Of a DNA stretch of 64,000 bases, positions 50,409 to 58,842 are shown in pieces (positions within the stretch are counted from its first letter, which is position 1; every line of letters begins with the position of its first letter). Source of the DNA: an uncultured Paracoccaceae bacterium. Lineage in GTDB: Bacteria; Pseudomonadota; Alphaproteobacteria; Rhodobacterales; Rhodobacteraceae. The translations under genes were made by a program, and so were the position numbers. The stretch spans positions 310,001-374,000 of the forward strand of contig CAKZRP010000037.1 in the NCBI GenBank assembly GCA_937146765.1. The letters are read 5' to 3'. Below the pieces are notes generated by a model. That model was not told the DNA's origin and did not search any database. It saw only the letters and a list, made by a program, of their open reading frames with translations.

Positions 50409-52060
50409 CAGTGGCTCTCCTTGCTTTCGGGTGCGGTGCCCTCGGCCGCGTCAGCCGGGGCGTCGTGCTCTCCGCCCTGCGTCTCCGCCTCGTCGGTCAC
50501 AGGGCGGTCCACATTGGCCAGTACCGTTTCAATATAGGCGCTGGGGGCAAACAGGGCCTCGGCGGTGGCGGCGGTGTACCTCGTCATCGGTCCGGCAAAG
50601 ACGGTCAGGGACACCAGCCCCGCCAGCAGGGCAAAGACCGCGACAAAGGGCAGGGCCGGGGCGCGCGGGCCTTGCGGCGCGTCCGCCTGATCGACACTCT
50701 CCAGCTCGATTTCCGGCTCTTTCATCGTGTCGGCATGGGCGAGCCCGTGACTCTTCCAGAACAGGAGCGTGCCAGCGCGGGCAAAGCCCATGATGGTGAC
50801 CAGCGAGGAGCCGAGGATGACCGCCCAGATCCAGACTGACAGATCCTGATCGCGGGCGGCGTCGAGGATCAGCAGCTTGCCGAGAAAGCCCGAGAGCGGC
50901 GGCATCCCGGCGGTGGCGATGGCGGCGGCAAAGAACAGGGCAGAAATCAGCCCGCTCTGGGCCATCACCGGCTGGGCGGCGATCTCGCCCCCCTGGCGCG
51001 CCCGCACCATATCGGCGATGAGGAACAGGGCGGCCGCCGCGAAGGTCGAATGCACCGCGTAATAGAGCGCGGCGGCGGCCGCCTCGGGAGTGAACATGGA
51101 GATCGCGGTCAGGAGCGTGCCGACGGAGGTGATGGCGCCGAAGGACACCAGCTTGCCGATTTCCCTGGAGCCGAGGACGCCGATGGCCCCGATGGCCACC
51201 GTCAGCAGGGCGGCGGGCAGGAGCCAGTCGCCGACCAGACCCTCGGCCACCGCGACATCGGGACCAAAGACCAGCGTGTACATGCGCAGGATCGCATAGG
51301 CGCCGACCTTGGTCATGATTGCGAAGAGCGCCGCCACCGGGGCGGGCGCATTGGCATAGGAGGCGGGCAGCCAGAAGTGCAGGGGCAGGAGGGCGGCCTT
51401 GATCGCGAAGACCAGCAGCAGCATCACCGCACCGACCCGGATCAGGGCGCTGTCCTCCACCGGCAAGGTGGCGACCTTGACCGCCAGATCCGCCATGTTG
51501 AGGGTGCCGGTCACCGAATAGATGGTGCCAAGCGCCAGCAGGAACAGCGAGGAGCCGATGAGGTTGTAGACCACATATTGCACCCCGGCCTGAAACCGCC
51601 GGGTGCCGCCGCCATGGATCATCAGCCCGTAGGAGGCGATCAGCAGCACTTCGAAGAACACAAATAGGTTGAAGGCGTCGCCGGTGAGGAAGGCGCCGAT
51701 GATGCCCATCAGCTGGAACTGGAACAGGGCATGGAAATTGGCTCCGCGCGCGTCCCAGTTGCTGCCCACGGCATATAGGTTCACCGCCAGCGCCAGAAGC
51801 GTGGTCAGCAGCACCATCATCGCCGACAGGCGGTCGAGTACCAGCACGATGCCGAAGGGGGCCTGCCAGTCGCCGAGCTCGTAGACCTGCACGGTGCCAT
51901 CGGCCGCCTGCACCGCCAGCGCCAGCGCGATGGCAATCAGCAGCACGTTGGATGCCAGCGAGAAGATCCGTTGCAGGTCAATGTGATAGCGCAGGGTCAT
52001 GATGATGAAGGGCGCCACCAGCGCGGGCAGCACGATGGGCGCAATCAGAAGGTGGTTCAT
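50408..52060 (-). CDS. mnhD: Mrp Na+/H+ antiporter subunit D
   Basis: MnhD/PhaD (550 aa), a 14-helix antiporter-like subunit homologous to NuoM/NuoN of complex I. It is a probable proton/cation channel of the complex. The functional lysine and glutamate regions are visible as FFEVLLIASYGLMIHGGG, KAALLPLHFWLPASYANAP and STFAAAALFLIADMVR. An acidic C-terminal extension of about 40 residues (TDEAETQGGEHDAPADAAEG) is unusual in length. It starts in an ATGA overlap with mnhC and ends in a one-base overlap with mnhE. Confidence 0.94.
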   Translation of the reverse strand: MNHLLIAPIVLPALVAPFIIMTLRYHIDLQRIFSLASNVLLIAIALALAVQAADGTVQVYELGDWQAPFGIVLVLDRLSAMMVLLTTLLALAVNLYAVGSNWDARGANFHALFQFQLMGIIGAFLTGDAFNLFVFFEVLLIASYGLMIHGGGTRRFQAGVQYVVYNLIGSSLFLLALGTIYSVTGTLNMADLAVKVATLPVEDSALIRVGAVMLLLVFAIKAALLPLHFWLPASYANAPAPVAALFAIMTKVGAYAILRMYTLVFGPDVAVAEGLVGDWLLPAALLTVAIGAIGVLGSREIGKLVSFGAITSVGTLLTAISMFTPEAAAAALYYAVHSTFAAAALFLIADMVRARQGGEIAAQPVMAQSGLISALFFAAAIATAGMPPLSGFLGKLLILDAARDQDLSVWIWAVILGSSLVTIMGFARAGTLLFWKSHGLAHADTMKEPEIELESVDQADAPQGPRAPALPFVAVFALLAGLVSLTVFAGPMTRYTAATAEALFAPSAYIETVLANVDRPVTDEAETQGGEHDAPADAAEGTAPESKESH

Positions 52061-52410
52061 GCGTCCTCTCCGACCTGTTCGGCCTGTTCTGTCATGTCGA
52101 TCCTGTCATCCCGGGCGCTGAGATAGGCCCCGAGGGCGATCATCACCACCACGGCGGTCATGCCGAAGGAGATCACGATCGCGGTGAGAACCAGTGCCTG
52201 CGGCAGCGGGTCGGTATAGGGCACCTCGGCGTATTTGTTCAGGATCGGCGGCGCATCCACCACCAGCCGCCCGGAGGCAAAAAGGAAGACGTTCACCGCA
52301 TAGGACAGCAGCGAGGTGCCGAGGATCACCGGAAAGGTGCGCTTGCGCAGGATCATGTAGATCCCGGCGGCGGTCAGCAGGCCGACGGCCGAGGCCACGA
52401 GAAACTCCAT
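52057..52410 (-). CDS. mnhC: Mrp Na+/H+ antiporter subunit C
   Basis: MnhC/PhaC (117 aa), a NuoK-like three-helix subunit. VGLLTAAGIYMILRKRTFPVILGTSLLSYAVNVFLF and DPLPQALVLTAIVISFGMTA are the conserved parts. The ATG at 52410 has GGAGG seven bases upstream and lies two bases after the end of the AB gene; a TTG two codons earlier is not needed. Its stop overlaps mnhD by ATGA. Position and sequence fix the assignment. Confidence 0.94.
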   Translation of the reverse strand: MEFLVASAVGLLTAAGIYMILRKRTFPVILGTSLLSYAVNVFLFASGRLVVDAPPILNKYAEVPYTDPLPQALVLTAIVISFGMTAVVVMIALGAYLSARDDRIDMTEQAEQVGEDA

Positions 52411-52412
52411 GC

Positions 52413-55268
52413 TCAAACCTCCCGAGCGTCTTGGCCCGCGGCGTCACGCGCGGGGTTGATGTCCATGGCGTGTTCGCTCTGGATGCCCGGCTGCCAGGCA
52501 AAGCGGCTGAGGCTTTCCAGCGCCAGCATCACGGCTCCCACCACGGCGAGAAAGACGCCAAGGTCAAAGAGCGCGGCGGTGGCCACCTCGAATTCCTCGA
52601 GCGGGGCGATATGGATGTAGCCGAAGGCCGAGGTCAGGAAGGGCTGGCCGTTGAACCAGGCCCCGAGGCCGGTGGCGGCGGCGATCAGCACGCCGGATCC
52701 GATGATGCCGTGATAGGGAAAGCGCTGGCGCTCTGCCGCCCAGCCGAAACCGGAGGCCATGTATTGCATGATGACGGCGATCGCGGCGATCAGGCCGGCG
52801 ATGAATCCGCCGCCGGGAAGGTTGTGGCCGCGGAAGAAGATATAGGCCGCCACCATCAGCGCCACCGGCATCATCATCCGGGTCACCACCACCATCAGGC
52901 CCGGGTGGCTGTCACCCGCCTGTGGCATGTCCGGCTTGCGGTTCAGGAGATAGGCCCGGACCCGCGAGGACAGCAGCGCCTCGGTGAGGGCAAAGATCAC
53001 CATGGCGGCGATGCCGAGCACGATGATCTCGCCAAAGGTGTCAAAACCCCGGAAGTCGACGAGGATCACGTTGACCACATTGGTGCCGCCGCCGCCCTTG
53101 TAGGAATTGGTGAGGTGGAAGTCGGAAATCGTCGGAAAGGCGAAATCGCGCAGCAGCAGCGCATAGATCAGCCCGCCGACGCCAAGCCCGCCGAGGATCG
53201 AAATCACCCCGTCGCGGATCCGCACCATGCCGGTCGAGGTGACCGGCATGTCCTTGGGCAGGAAGTTCAGCGCCAGCAGCATCAGGATGATGGTCACCAC
53301 CTCGACCGAGATCTGGGTCAGCGCCAGATCCGGTGCTGAGAGGTAGTTGAACGACAGCGACACGATCAGCCCGATGATCCCGATCAGGATCAGAGCGATG
53401 AAGCGCCGGCGGTGATAGATCACGATGCCGATGGTGGCCACGATCAGGCAGAGCCAGCCAATCACCGGGATCACGCCGGTGGGGCTCAGGGTCCGGCTGG
53501 CGGCGCCAAGGGTGCCGCTGGCAAAGGCGAACAGGCCGATGGCGAGGGTGAAGCTGACCATGATCGCCGCATAGCGGGTGAAGGAGCCATCATGCAGCCG
53601 CGCGGTGACAGCCTGCGCCAGCCCGGTCAGCGCGCCGGTCAGAAGATCAAAGATCACCTTGGCCTCGGGGCGCGGCAAGGCGGTCCAGATCCGCTCCAGC
53701 GGCCGGTGCAGCGCCAGCAGGATGAGACCGCCGACGACGGCGATGATCGACATGTAAAGGGCAGGGGTAACCCCGTGCCAGAGCTTCAGATGGGCATGGG
53801 GATGGGTCTGGGTGACAGCCCCGGCGGCGGCATCGACGAGCGGCCCTACAAGGGTCGCGGAGAACAGGCCGATGGAGACCACCAGCACCACCAGAAAGGC
53901 GGGCGAGGCCCAGAGCCCAAAGCCCGGATCATGCGGCTTGGCCGGGTAGTCGTCGCGTTTGGGCCCGAGGAAGACATGGGCGATGTAGCGAAAGGAATAG
54001 GCCGCCGAGAAGACCGCCGCGAGGGTCGCGAGCACCGACATCGCCAGCGGGCTTTGCAGCCAATAGGTATGCGAGACCTCCTCCAGCATCATTTCCTTGG
54101 AAATAAACCCGTTGAGCGGCGGAATGCCCGCCATCGACAGCGAGGCGACGGTGGCGATCACGAAGGTCACCGGCATCAGGTGACGCAAACCGCCCAGCCG
54201 CTTGATGTCGCGGGTATGGGTCTCGTGGTCGACGATGCCGGCGGTCATGAAGAGGGCCGCCTTGAAGGTCGCATGGTTGATGATGTGGAAGACCGCCGCA
54301 ATCGCCGCCGCCTCGGTGCCCAGCCCGAGGAGCATGGTGATGAGGCCGAGGTGGGAGACGGTGGAGAAGGCCAGGAGCGCCTTCAGGTCATCCTTGAACA
54401 GGGCGATCACCGCGCCCAGAACCATGGTCACAAGGCCGGTGGTGGCAACGATGTAGAACCACTCGGGCGTGCCCGCAAGCACCGGCCAGAGCCGCGCCAT
54501 CAGGAAGAGGCCCGCTTTGACCATGGTGGCGGAGTGCAGATAGGCGGAGACCGGCGTCGGTGCCGCCATCGCGTGCGGCAGCCAGAAATGGAACGGGAAT
54601 TGCGCCGATTTGGTGAAGGCGCCCAGCAGGATCAGGATCAGCGCCGGCAGGTACAGCTCGGAGGACTGGATCGCGTCCTTGTTCTGCAGGATCACCGAGA
54701 TGTCGTAGGAGCCCGCGATATGGCCGAGGATCAGCATGCCTGCGATCATCGCAAGCCCGCCCATGCCGGTCACCGTGAGAGCCATGCGCGCGCCCTGGCG
54801 CCCCTCGGGGAGATGTTTCCAATAGCCGATGAGCAGGAAGGACGACAGCGAAGTCAGCTCCCAGAACACCAGCAACAGCAGGATGTTGTCGGACAGGACA
54901 ATGCCCACCATCGCGCCTTGGAACAGCAGGAGATAGGTGTAGAACTGGCCCATCGGATCCTGCCGCGACAGATAAAAGCGCGCATAGAGGATGATCAGCA
55001 GGCCAATCCCGAGGATCAACGTGGCAAAGAGGAACCCGAGCCCGTCGAGGAAGAAATTGGCCGAAAGCCCCAGCGCGGGCAGCCAGTCGATGCCGACCTG
55101 CACCACCTCGCCCCGCAGGATCGCGGGGGCGTGCAGCATCAGGCCGATGAAGGCGAGACCGCTGGCGAGGCCCGCCGCGGAGGCAGAGGTATTGCGACCT
55201 GCCCGGATCAGAAGCGCGGGAAACAGCGCGCCGAGAAAGGGCAGGGCCGCAATCAAGAAAAGGGACAC
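52413..55268 (-). CDS. mnhA: Mrp Na+/H+ antiporter fused subunits A and B
   Basis: A 951-aa fusion of MrpA (NuoL-like, about residues 1-760) with MrpB (about 790-935), the arrangement known as PhaAB in alphaproteobacteria. In the A part, LVFWELTSLSSFLLIGYWKH, FPFHFWLPHAMAAPTPVSAYLHSATMVKAG and LLAFSTVSHLGL carry the ion-path residues. The B part has MPVALMVAAYIFFRGHNLPGGGFIAGLIAA and the glycine-rich motif of the family. About 20 membrane helices are expected. It is first of six genes, each overlapping or closely following the previous one, together forming a Na+(K+)/H+ exchanger for salt and alkali tolerance. The 274-base gap upstream shows no clear operator. Confidence 0.94.
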   Translation of the reverse strand: MSLFLIAALPFLGALFPALLIRAGRNTSASAAGLASGLAFIGLMLHAPAILRGEVVQVGIDWLPALGLSANFFLDGLGFLFATLILGIGLLIILYARFYLSRQDPMGQFYTYLLLFQGAMVGIVLSDNILLLLVFWELTSLSSFLLIGYWKHLPEGRQGARMALTVTGMGGLAMIAGMLILGHIAGSYDISVILQNKDAIQSSELYLPALILILLGAFTKSAQFPFHFWLPHAMAAPTPVSAYLHSATMVKAGLFLMARLWPVLAGTPEWFYIVATTGLVTMVLGAVIALFKDDLKALLAFSTVSHLGLITMLLGLGTEAAAIAAVFHIINHATFKAALFMTAGIVDHETHTRDIKRLGGLRHLMPVTFVIATVASLSMAGIPPLNGFISKEMMLEEVSHTYWLQSPLAMSVLATLAAVFSAAYSFRYIAHVFLGPKRDDYPAKPHDPGFGLWASPAFLVVLVVSIGLFSATLVGPLVDAAAGAVTQTHPHAHLKLWHGVTPALYMSIIAVVGGLILLALHRPLERIWTALPRPEAKVIFDLLTGALTGLAQAVTARLHDGSFTRYAAIMVSFTLAIGLFAFASGTLGAASRTLSPTGVIPVIGWLCLIVATIGIVIYHRRRFIALILIGIIGLIVSLSFNYLSAPDLALTQISVEVVTIILMLLALNFLPKDMPVTSTGMVRIRDGVISILGGLGVGGLIYALLLRDFAFPTISDFHLTNSYKGGGGTNVVNVILVDFRGFDTFGEIIVLGIAAMVIFALTEALLSSRVRAYLLNRKPDMPQAGDSHPGLMVVVTRMMMPVALMVAAYIFFRGHNLPGGGFIAGLIAAIAVIMQYMASGFGWAAERQRFPYHGIIGSGVLIAAATGLGAWFNGQPFLTSAFGYIHIAPLEEFEVATAALFDLGVFLAVVGAVMLALESLSRFAWQPGIQSEHAMDINPARDAAGQDAREV

Positions 55269-55542
55269 GTCAAACTCTCCTGTCGGGCATTATTGTTCTT
55301 CATGCGGACGATAAGCCTGCAAGTTGTGAATTGAGTAGGAAATTTTCCAGTGTCGATCCAGTCATTCCGGCCAGAAACTTGCCGATCCGGGGGCTGATAC
55401 CGCCAAATGTGACAGTCAGCCGCATCTTTTCCAAGGCGCCTCTGTGCCCCATGTGGTCGCTCGCGCCTGAATGACGGGATCTTGAAGAGAGGTTCGCGTT
55501 TCCCGGGAGGTGGATCTGTCGCCCCTGTGCTAGGAGTGAGCG

Positions 55543-56055
55543 GTGCCGGTGGTTGCAAGAAGGCTCTTGGAAATGGATGATGTCTCCCCTCGACACCGGC
55601 AGGTGGCGCTGTCACGGCGGCGGCTTGGCCTGATCGGCCTTGCGCTGTTGGGAACTGGCGGCGGCTGGTGGGCCCTCTATCGCTACCGGCCGCCCCATGA
55701 CGCCGGGCTCTTGTCGGTGGCGGAAGCCCATGGGCTGAGCCGGGCGGGCGCGCTCTGGCTGATCGACATTCGCACCCCAGCAGAATGGCGGCGCACCGGC
55801 CTGCCCGAGGGGGCGGTGCCACTGGACATGCGCCGCGACGATTTCGAGGCCGCGCTGCGTCAGCTGGTGGCGGGCGACCCGGAGCGCCCGATTGCGCTGA
55901 TCTGCGCCGGTGGCGTGCGCTCCGCCCGGCTCAGTCGTCGCCTTGTTGCTGCGGGGTTCGACAGGATCCGTGATGTTCCCGAAGGGCTTTATGGGTCCTC
56001 TGCCGGGCCCGGCTGGCTCGCGTCTCAACTGCCGGTGACCCCATGGGAGGGATGA
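55543..56055 (+). CDS. Membrane-anchored rhodanese-domain protein
   Basis: A 170-aa protein: an N-terminal basic stretch, one membrane helix (about 28-46, LGLIGLALLGTGGGWWAL) and a periplasmic rhodanese domain. The active loop is ICAGGVRSARL with Cys121 as sulfur carrier; WLIDIRTPAEWRRTGLPEGAVPL is the typical first half. The GTG at 55543 has TAGGAG six bases upstream; the ATG at 55573 would drop ten residues. Its stop overlaps the start of the esterase gene by one base (TGATG). It may handle sulfur or selenium transfer outside the membrane, but the acceptor is unknown. Coupling to an esterase is unusual. Confidence 0.8.
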   Translation: MPVVARRLLEMDDVSPRHRQVALSRRRLGLIGLALLGTGGGWWALYRYRPPHDAGLLSVAEAHGLSRAGALWLIDIRTPAEWRRTGLPEGAVPLDMRRDDFEAALRQLVAGDPERPIALICAGGVRSARLSRRLVAAGFDRIRDVPEGLYGSSAGPGWLASQLPVTPWEG

Positions 56056-56885
56056 TGCGAAGCCTGGCCGGGCTGGCGCTTGCCTGGATCGCCACCGGCG
56101 CTGCGGCGGGCTGTGGTCCGTCACCCGATCCTTGCGAGGCCGCAGGGGGCACCTATCACATCGCGCTGCCGCAAACCGTCGCAAGTCCGGTGCCCGCAGT
56201 GGTCTTCCTGCATGGCCATGGCGGCTCCGGCGAGGGTGTGCTGCGGATGCGCGAGATGGTCACGGCCTTCACCACCGCAGGCTATGCGGTGATCGCACCG
56301 GACGGGGCCCCACGACCCAATGGCACCCGCAGCTGGTCCTTCCGCGGCGATCTCGCCACGCGAGACGATTTCACCTTCCTGCCGGCGGTGCTTGCGGATG
56401 CGGCGGATCGCTTTGACCTCGACACCGAACGCTCTGTTCTGGCGGGATTTTCTTCTGGTGCCTTCATGGTGAACTACCTCGCTTGCAAGACCCCGGAGGC
56501 CTTTGCCGCCTATCTGCCGGTGGCGGGGGGATTCTGGCGTCCGATGCCCGAGAGCTGCACCGGGCCGGTGCGGCTCTATCACAGCCATGGCTGGCGCGAT
56601 GGCACCGTGCCGCTGGAGGGGCGGATCCTTGGCAATGGGCGGTTTATTCAGGGCGACATCTGGGCCGGATTCGACCTCTGGCGTCAGGCCATGGGGTGCA
56701 GGAGCCCGGCACCGGAGCAAGCCTGGCAGGAGGGGGACTTGATGCTGCGGGAATGGCACTGCGGCGCAAAGGCCGAGCTCCGGGTCGAGCTTTTCCTCGG
56801 CGGCCATATGGTGCCGGAGGGCTGGGCCGAGCGGGTGATCACCTGGCTCAAGGCGCCGACGACCGCATCTTCCTCGACGGAATGA
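56055..56885 (+). CDS. Secreted esterase of the PHB depolymerase / LpqC-like family
   Basis: A 276-aa secreted hydrolase. Signal peptide MRSLAGLALAWIATGAAA, then CGPSPDPC; the cysteine after Gly could be a lipid anchor, but the motif is poor. The fold is alpha/beta hydrolase: oxyanion VVFLHGHGGSGEG (49-61), nucleophile GFSSG with Ser133, and LYHSHGWRDGTVPLEG with the later GGHM supplying the charge relay. The family includes extracellular polyhydroxybutyrate depolymerases and feruloyl esterases. The ATG at 56055 follows GGGAGG by four bases; an ATG one codon earlier is too close. It is coupled to the rhodanese gene, and a strong terminator follows. Confidence 0.83.
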   Translation: MRSLAGLALAWIATGAAAGCGPSPDPCEAAGGTYHIALPQTVASPVPAVVFLHGHGGSGEGVLRMREMVTAFTTAGYAVIAPDGAPRPNGTRSWSFRGDLATRDDFTFLPAVLADAADRFDLDTERSVLAGFSSGAFMVNYLACKTPEAFAAYLPVAGGFWRPMPESCTGPVRLYHSHGWRDGTVPLEGRILGNGRFIQGDIWAGFDLWRQAMGCRSPAPEQAWQEGDLMLREWHCGAKAELRVELFLGGHMVPEGWAERVITWLKAPTTASSSTE

Positions 56886-56919
56886 GGCAGGGGCTGTCTT
56901 TACTTTTGGTCTTGAACAC

Positions 56920-56958
56920 CGAGGGTGCGGGGGCAATGCCCCCGCACCCTCGTTTTTT
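56920..56958 (+). terminator. Strong terminator between the esterase and opgH genes
   Basis: A perfect 15-bp stem (56920-56934 with 56938-56952) with a 3-base AAT loop is followed by TTTTTT. It clearly ends the plus-strand unit. Confidence 0.95.
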
Positions 56959-56961
56959 ACG

Positions 56962-58842
56962 TCATTCCGCCGCTTCCACCGGCGTGTCTGCACCTTGGAG
57001 ATGCTGACGCAGCAGGCTGCGGTAGTGGCGGGCCGCCTGGTTGATCTGCGGCTCCTTCAGCACCTCGGCGGTGCCCATCCAGCTCTTTGGCAGGCGCAGG
57101 CTGGACAGGGCCGAGAGCGGCACCGCCAGCACCAGCGAAAAGGCGATGGGCGCCAGCCAGAGCGAGACCAGACCGGCGGCGATGCCGACCCAGAGCGCGA
57201 GGCCGCTGGCGGTTTCCAGGGCATGACATTTCAGCAGGGTGGCAAGGCTGTAGCTGCCGCCTGCGCGGGCCTGCGGGGCCCAGCCCTTCTGGATGCCGAG
57301 GGCGGTGCGGAAAACCGCGATCATCTGCTGGATCATCAGGATCGGTGCAAAGAGGATCGCCAGCAGGATCTCGGTCAGCATCGAGAGGACAAAGCGCCCG
57401 GCGCCGCCGTAATCGGCGATGCGCCGTCCGGTGAGCGGCAGCGCCGCCACCGAGAGCACCTTGGGCAACAGAAGCATCGCATAGATCAGCACGATCACCG
57501 CTACATGGCGCGGCTCGCTCATGTCGGGCCAGCTTGGGCGCAGCGGGTTGGCTTCGGAGAAATAGGTCAGCACGGAGCCGCCTTCGTCATGGCCAATGAT
57601 CGCCCAGATCACCAGCAGCGCGAACCAGACCGGGGCCATCAGATAGCCGATGGCGCCATGGGCAAGGTGAAAGCGCGACATCGCGTGAAAGCCGGTGGCC
57701 GAGAGGATGCGCAGGTGCTGCAGGTTGCCCGAGCACCAGCGGCGATCACGCTGGATATGGTCGATCAGCGTCTGCGGGGTTTCCTCGTAGGAGCCGCGAA
57801 TGCGGGGCAGGAAGCGCACCCGCCAGCCGGCGCGGCGCAGCAGGCCGGCCTCGACAAAATCATGGCTCATGATGATCGAGGTGCCACCGCGCAGGGTCGG
57901 CAGTTCCGGCAGGCCGGCACAGGCGGCAAAGGCGCGGGTGCGGATGATCGCGTTATGGCCCCAATAGTTGCCTTCATGCCCGGTCCAGCGGGCCAGACCC
58001 TCGGCCAGCGCCAACCCGTAGACGCCATTGGCAAACTGTTGCATGCGGCCAAAGACCGATTGAGCACCAATGAGTTGCGGGAAGCTCTGGATGAGGCCCG
58101 CATTGGGATCGCGCGACAGCGCATCGGTCAGACGCACGATGGCGCGGCCGGTCATCAGACTGTCGGCGTCAAGCACCAGCATCGCCTCGTAGTCACCGCC
58201 CCAGCGGGTCACCCAGTCGTGGATATTGCCGACCTTGCGGGCAATGTTCTTCTCACGGCGGCGATAGTAGAGGGTGATGCCCTCGGGCAATTCCTCGCGC
58301 AGCGCGCGGATGCTCTGTTCTTCCTGCGCGGCAATCTCTGCGTCGCGGGTGTCGGAGAGGATGAACATGTCGTAGGAATGTGCCCCGCCGATGGCGCGCA
58401 GCTCTTCGAGCATGGAGCGCGCATTGCCGAGCACATACCAGGGCACCTCGTTGTAGACCGGTACCAAGAGCGCCACCCGCATGGCGCGGCGCGGCCCGCG
58501 TTGGGGCAGTGGCCGGGTGCGGGCGAGGCTGTAGAGACCCAGCAGAACGGTAGAGACCGTGAAGGTGATCCAGAAGAAATTGAAGGCGATGAGCACCAAG
58601 AGCACCCATTCGAGCACGGTGGTGCCATCGGCGGCAAACCAGCCCTGCATCACCCAGGCCAGCGCGAGGGTCGAGGCCATCGCGGGCGAGAAGGCGAGGA
58701 TGCGCCAGATTGCCACGCCCGGCTCACCTGCATCGGTGGCCGGCGCGCTGGCGTCGTGGAAGTCGCGCCCGAAATCCTGCGCCGGCATGGCCAGCGGAGC
58801 CTCGGGGGGCAACAGGGAAGAGGAGGGAGCGTGTTCACGCAT
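56962..58842 (-). CDS. opgH: Glucan biosynthesis glucosyltransferase OpgH
   Basis: OpgH (626 aa), an inner-membrane family 2 glycosyltransferase that builds the beta-1,2-glucan backbone of osmoregulated periplasmic glucans from UDP-glucose. The GT2 domain begins near 120 with VALLVPVYNEVPWYV; the metal motif is LVLDADSLMTG, followed by a further aspartate in SHDFVEAGLL and the product-site QRDRRWCSGN. Membrane helices flank it on both sides. At 626 residues it lacks the long N-terminal extension of E. coli OpgH. It begins directly after the opgG stop, without a gap, and is the last of the opgC-opgG-opgH run. Confidence 0.93.
   Translation of the reverse strand: MREHAPSSSLLPPEAPLAMPAQDFGRDFHDASAPATDAGEPGVAIWRILAFSPAMASTLALAWVMQGWFAADGTTVLEWVLLVLIAFNFFWITFTVSTVLLGLYSLARTRPLPQRGPRRAMRVALLVPVYNEVPWYVLGNARSMLEELRAIGGAHSYDMFILSDTRDAEIAAQEEQSIRALREELPEGITLYYRRREKNIARKVGNIHDWVTRWGGDYEAMLVLDADSLMTGRAIVRLTDALSRDPNAGLIQSFPQLIGAQSVFGRMQQFANGVYGLALAEGLARWTGHEGNYWGHNAIIRTRAFAACAGLPELPTLRGGTSIIMSHDFVEAGLLRRAGWRVRFLPRIRGSYEETPQTLIDHIQRDRRWCSGNLQHLRILSATGFHAMSRFHLAHGAIGYLMAPVWFALLVIWAIIGHDEGGSVLTYFSEANPLRPSWPDMSEPRHVAVIVLIYAMLLLPKVLSVAALPLTGRRIADYGGAGRFVLSMLTEILLAILFAPILMIQQMIAVFRTALGIQKGWAPQARAGGSYSLATLLKCHALETASGLALWVGIAAGLVSLWLAPIAFSLVLAVPLSALSSLRLPKSWMGTAEVLKEPQINQAARHYRSLLRQHLQGADTPVEAAE

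Noticed and set aside
53412..55334. 640-codon plus-strand frame opposite mnhA
   Set aside because: Low-complexity D/H/R/Q-rich composition and no start context; mnhA is certain on the other strand.
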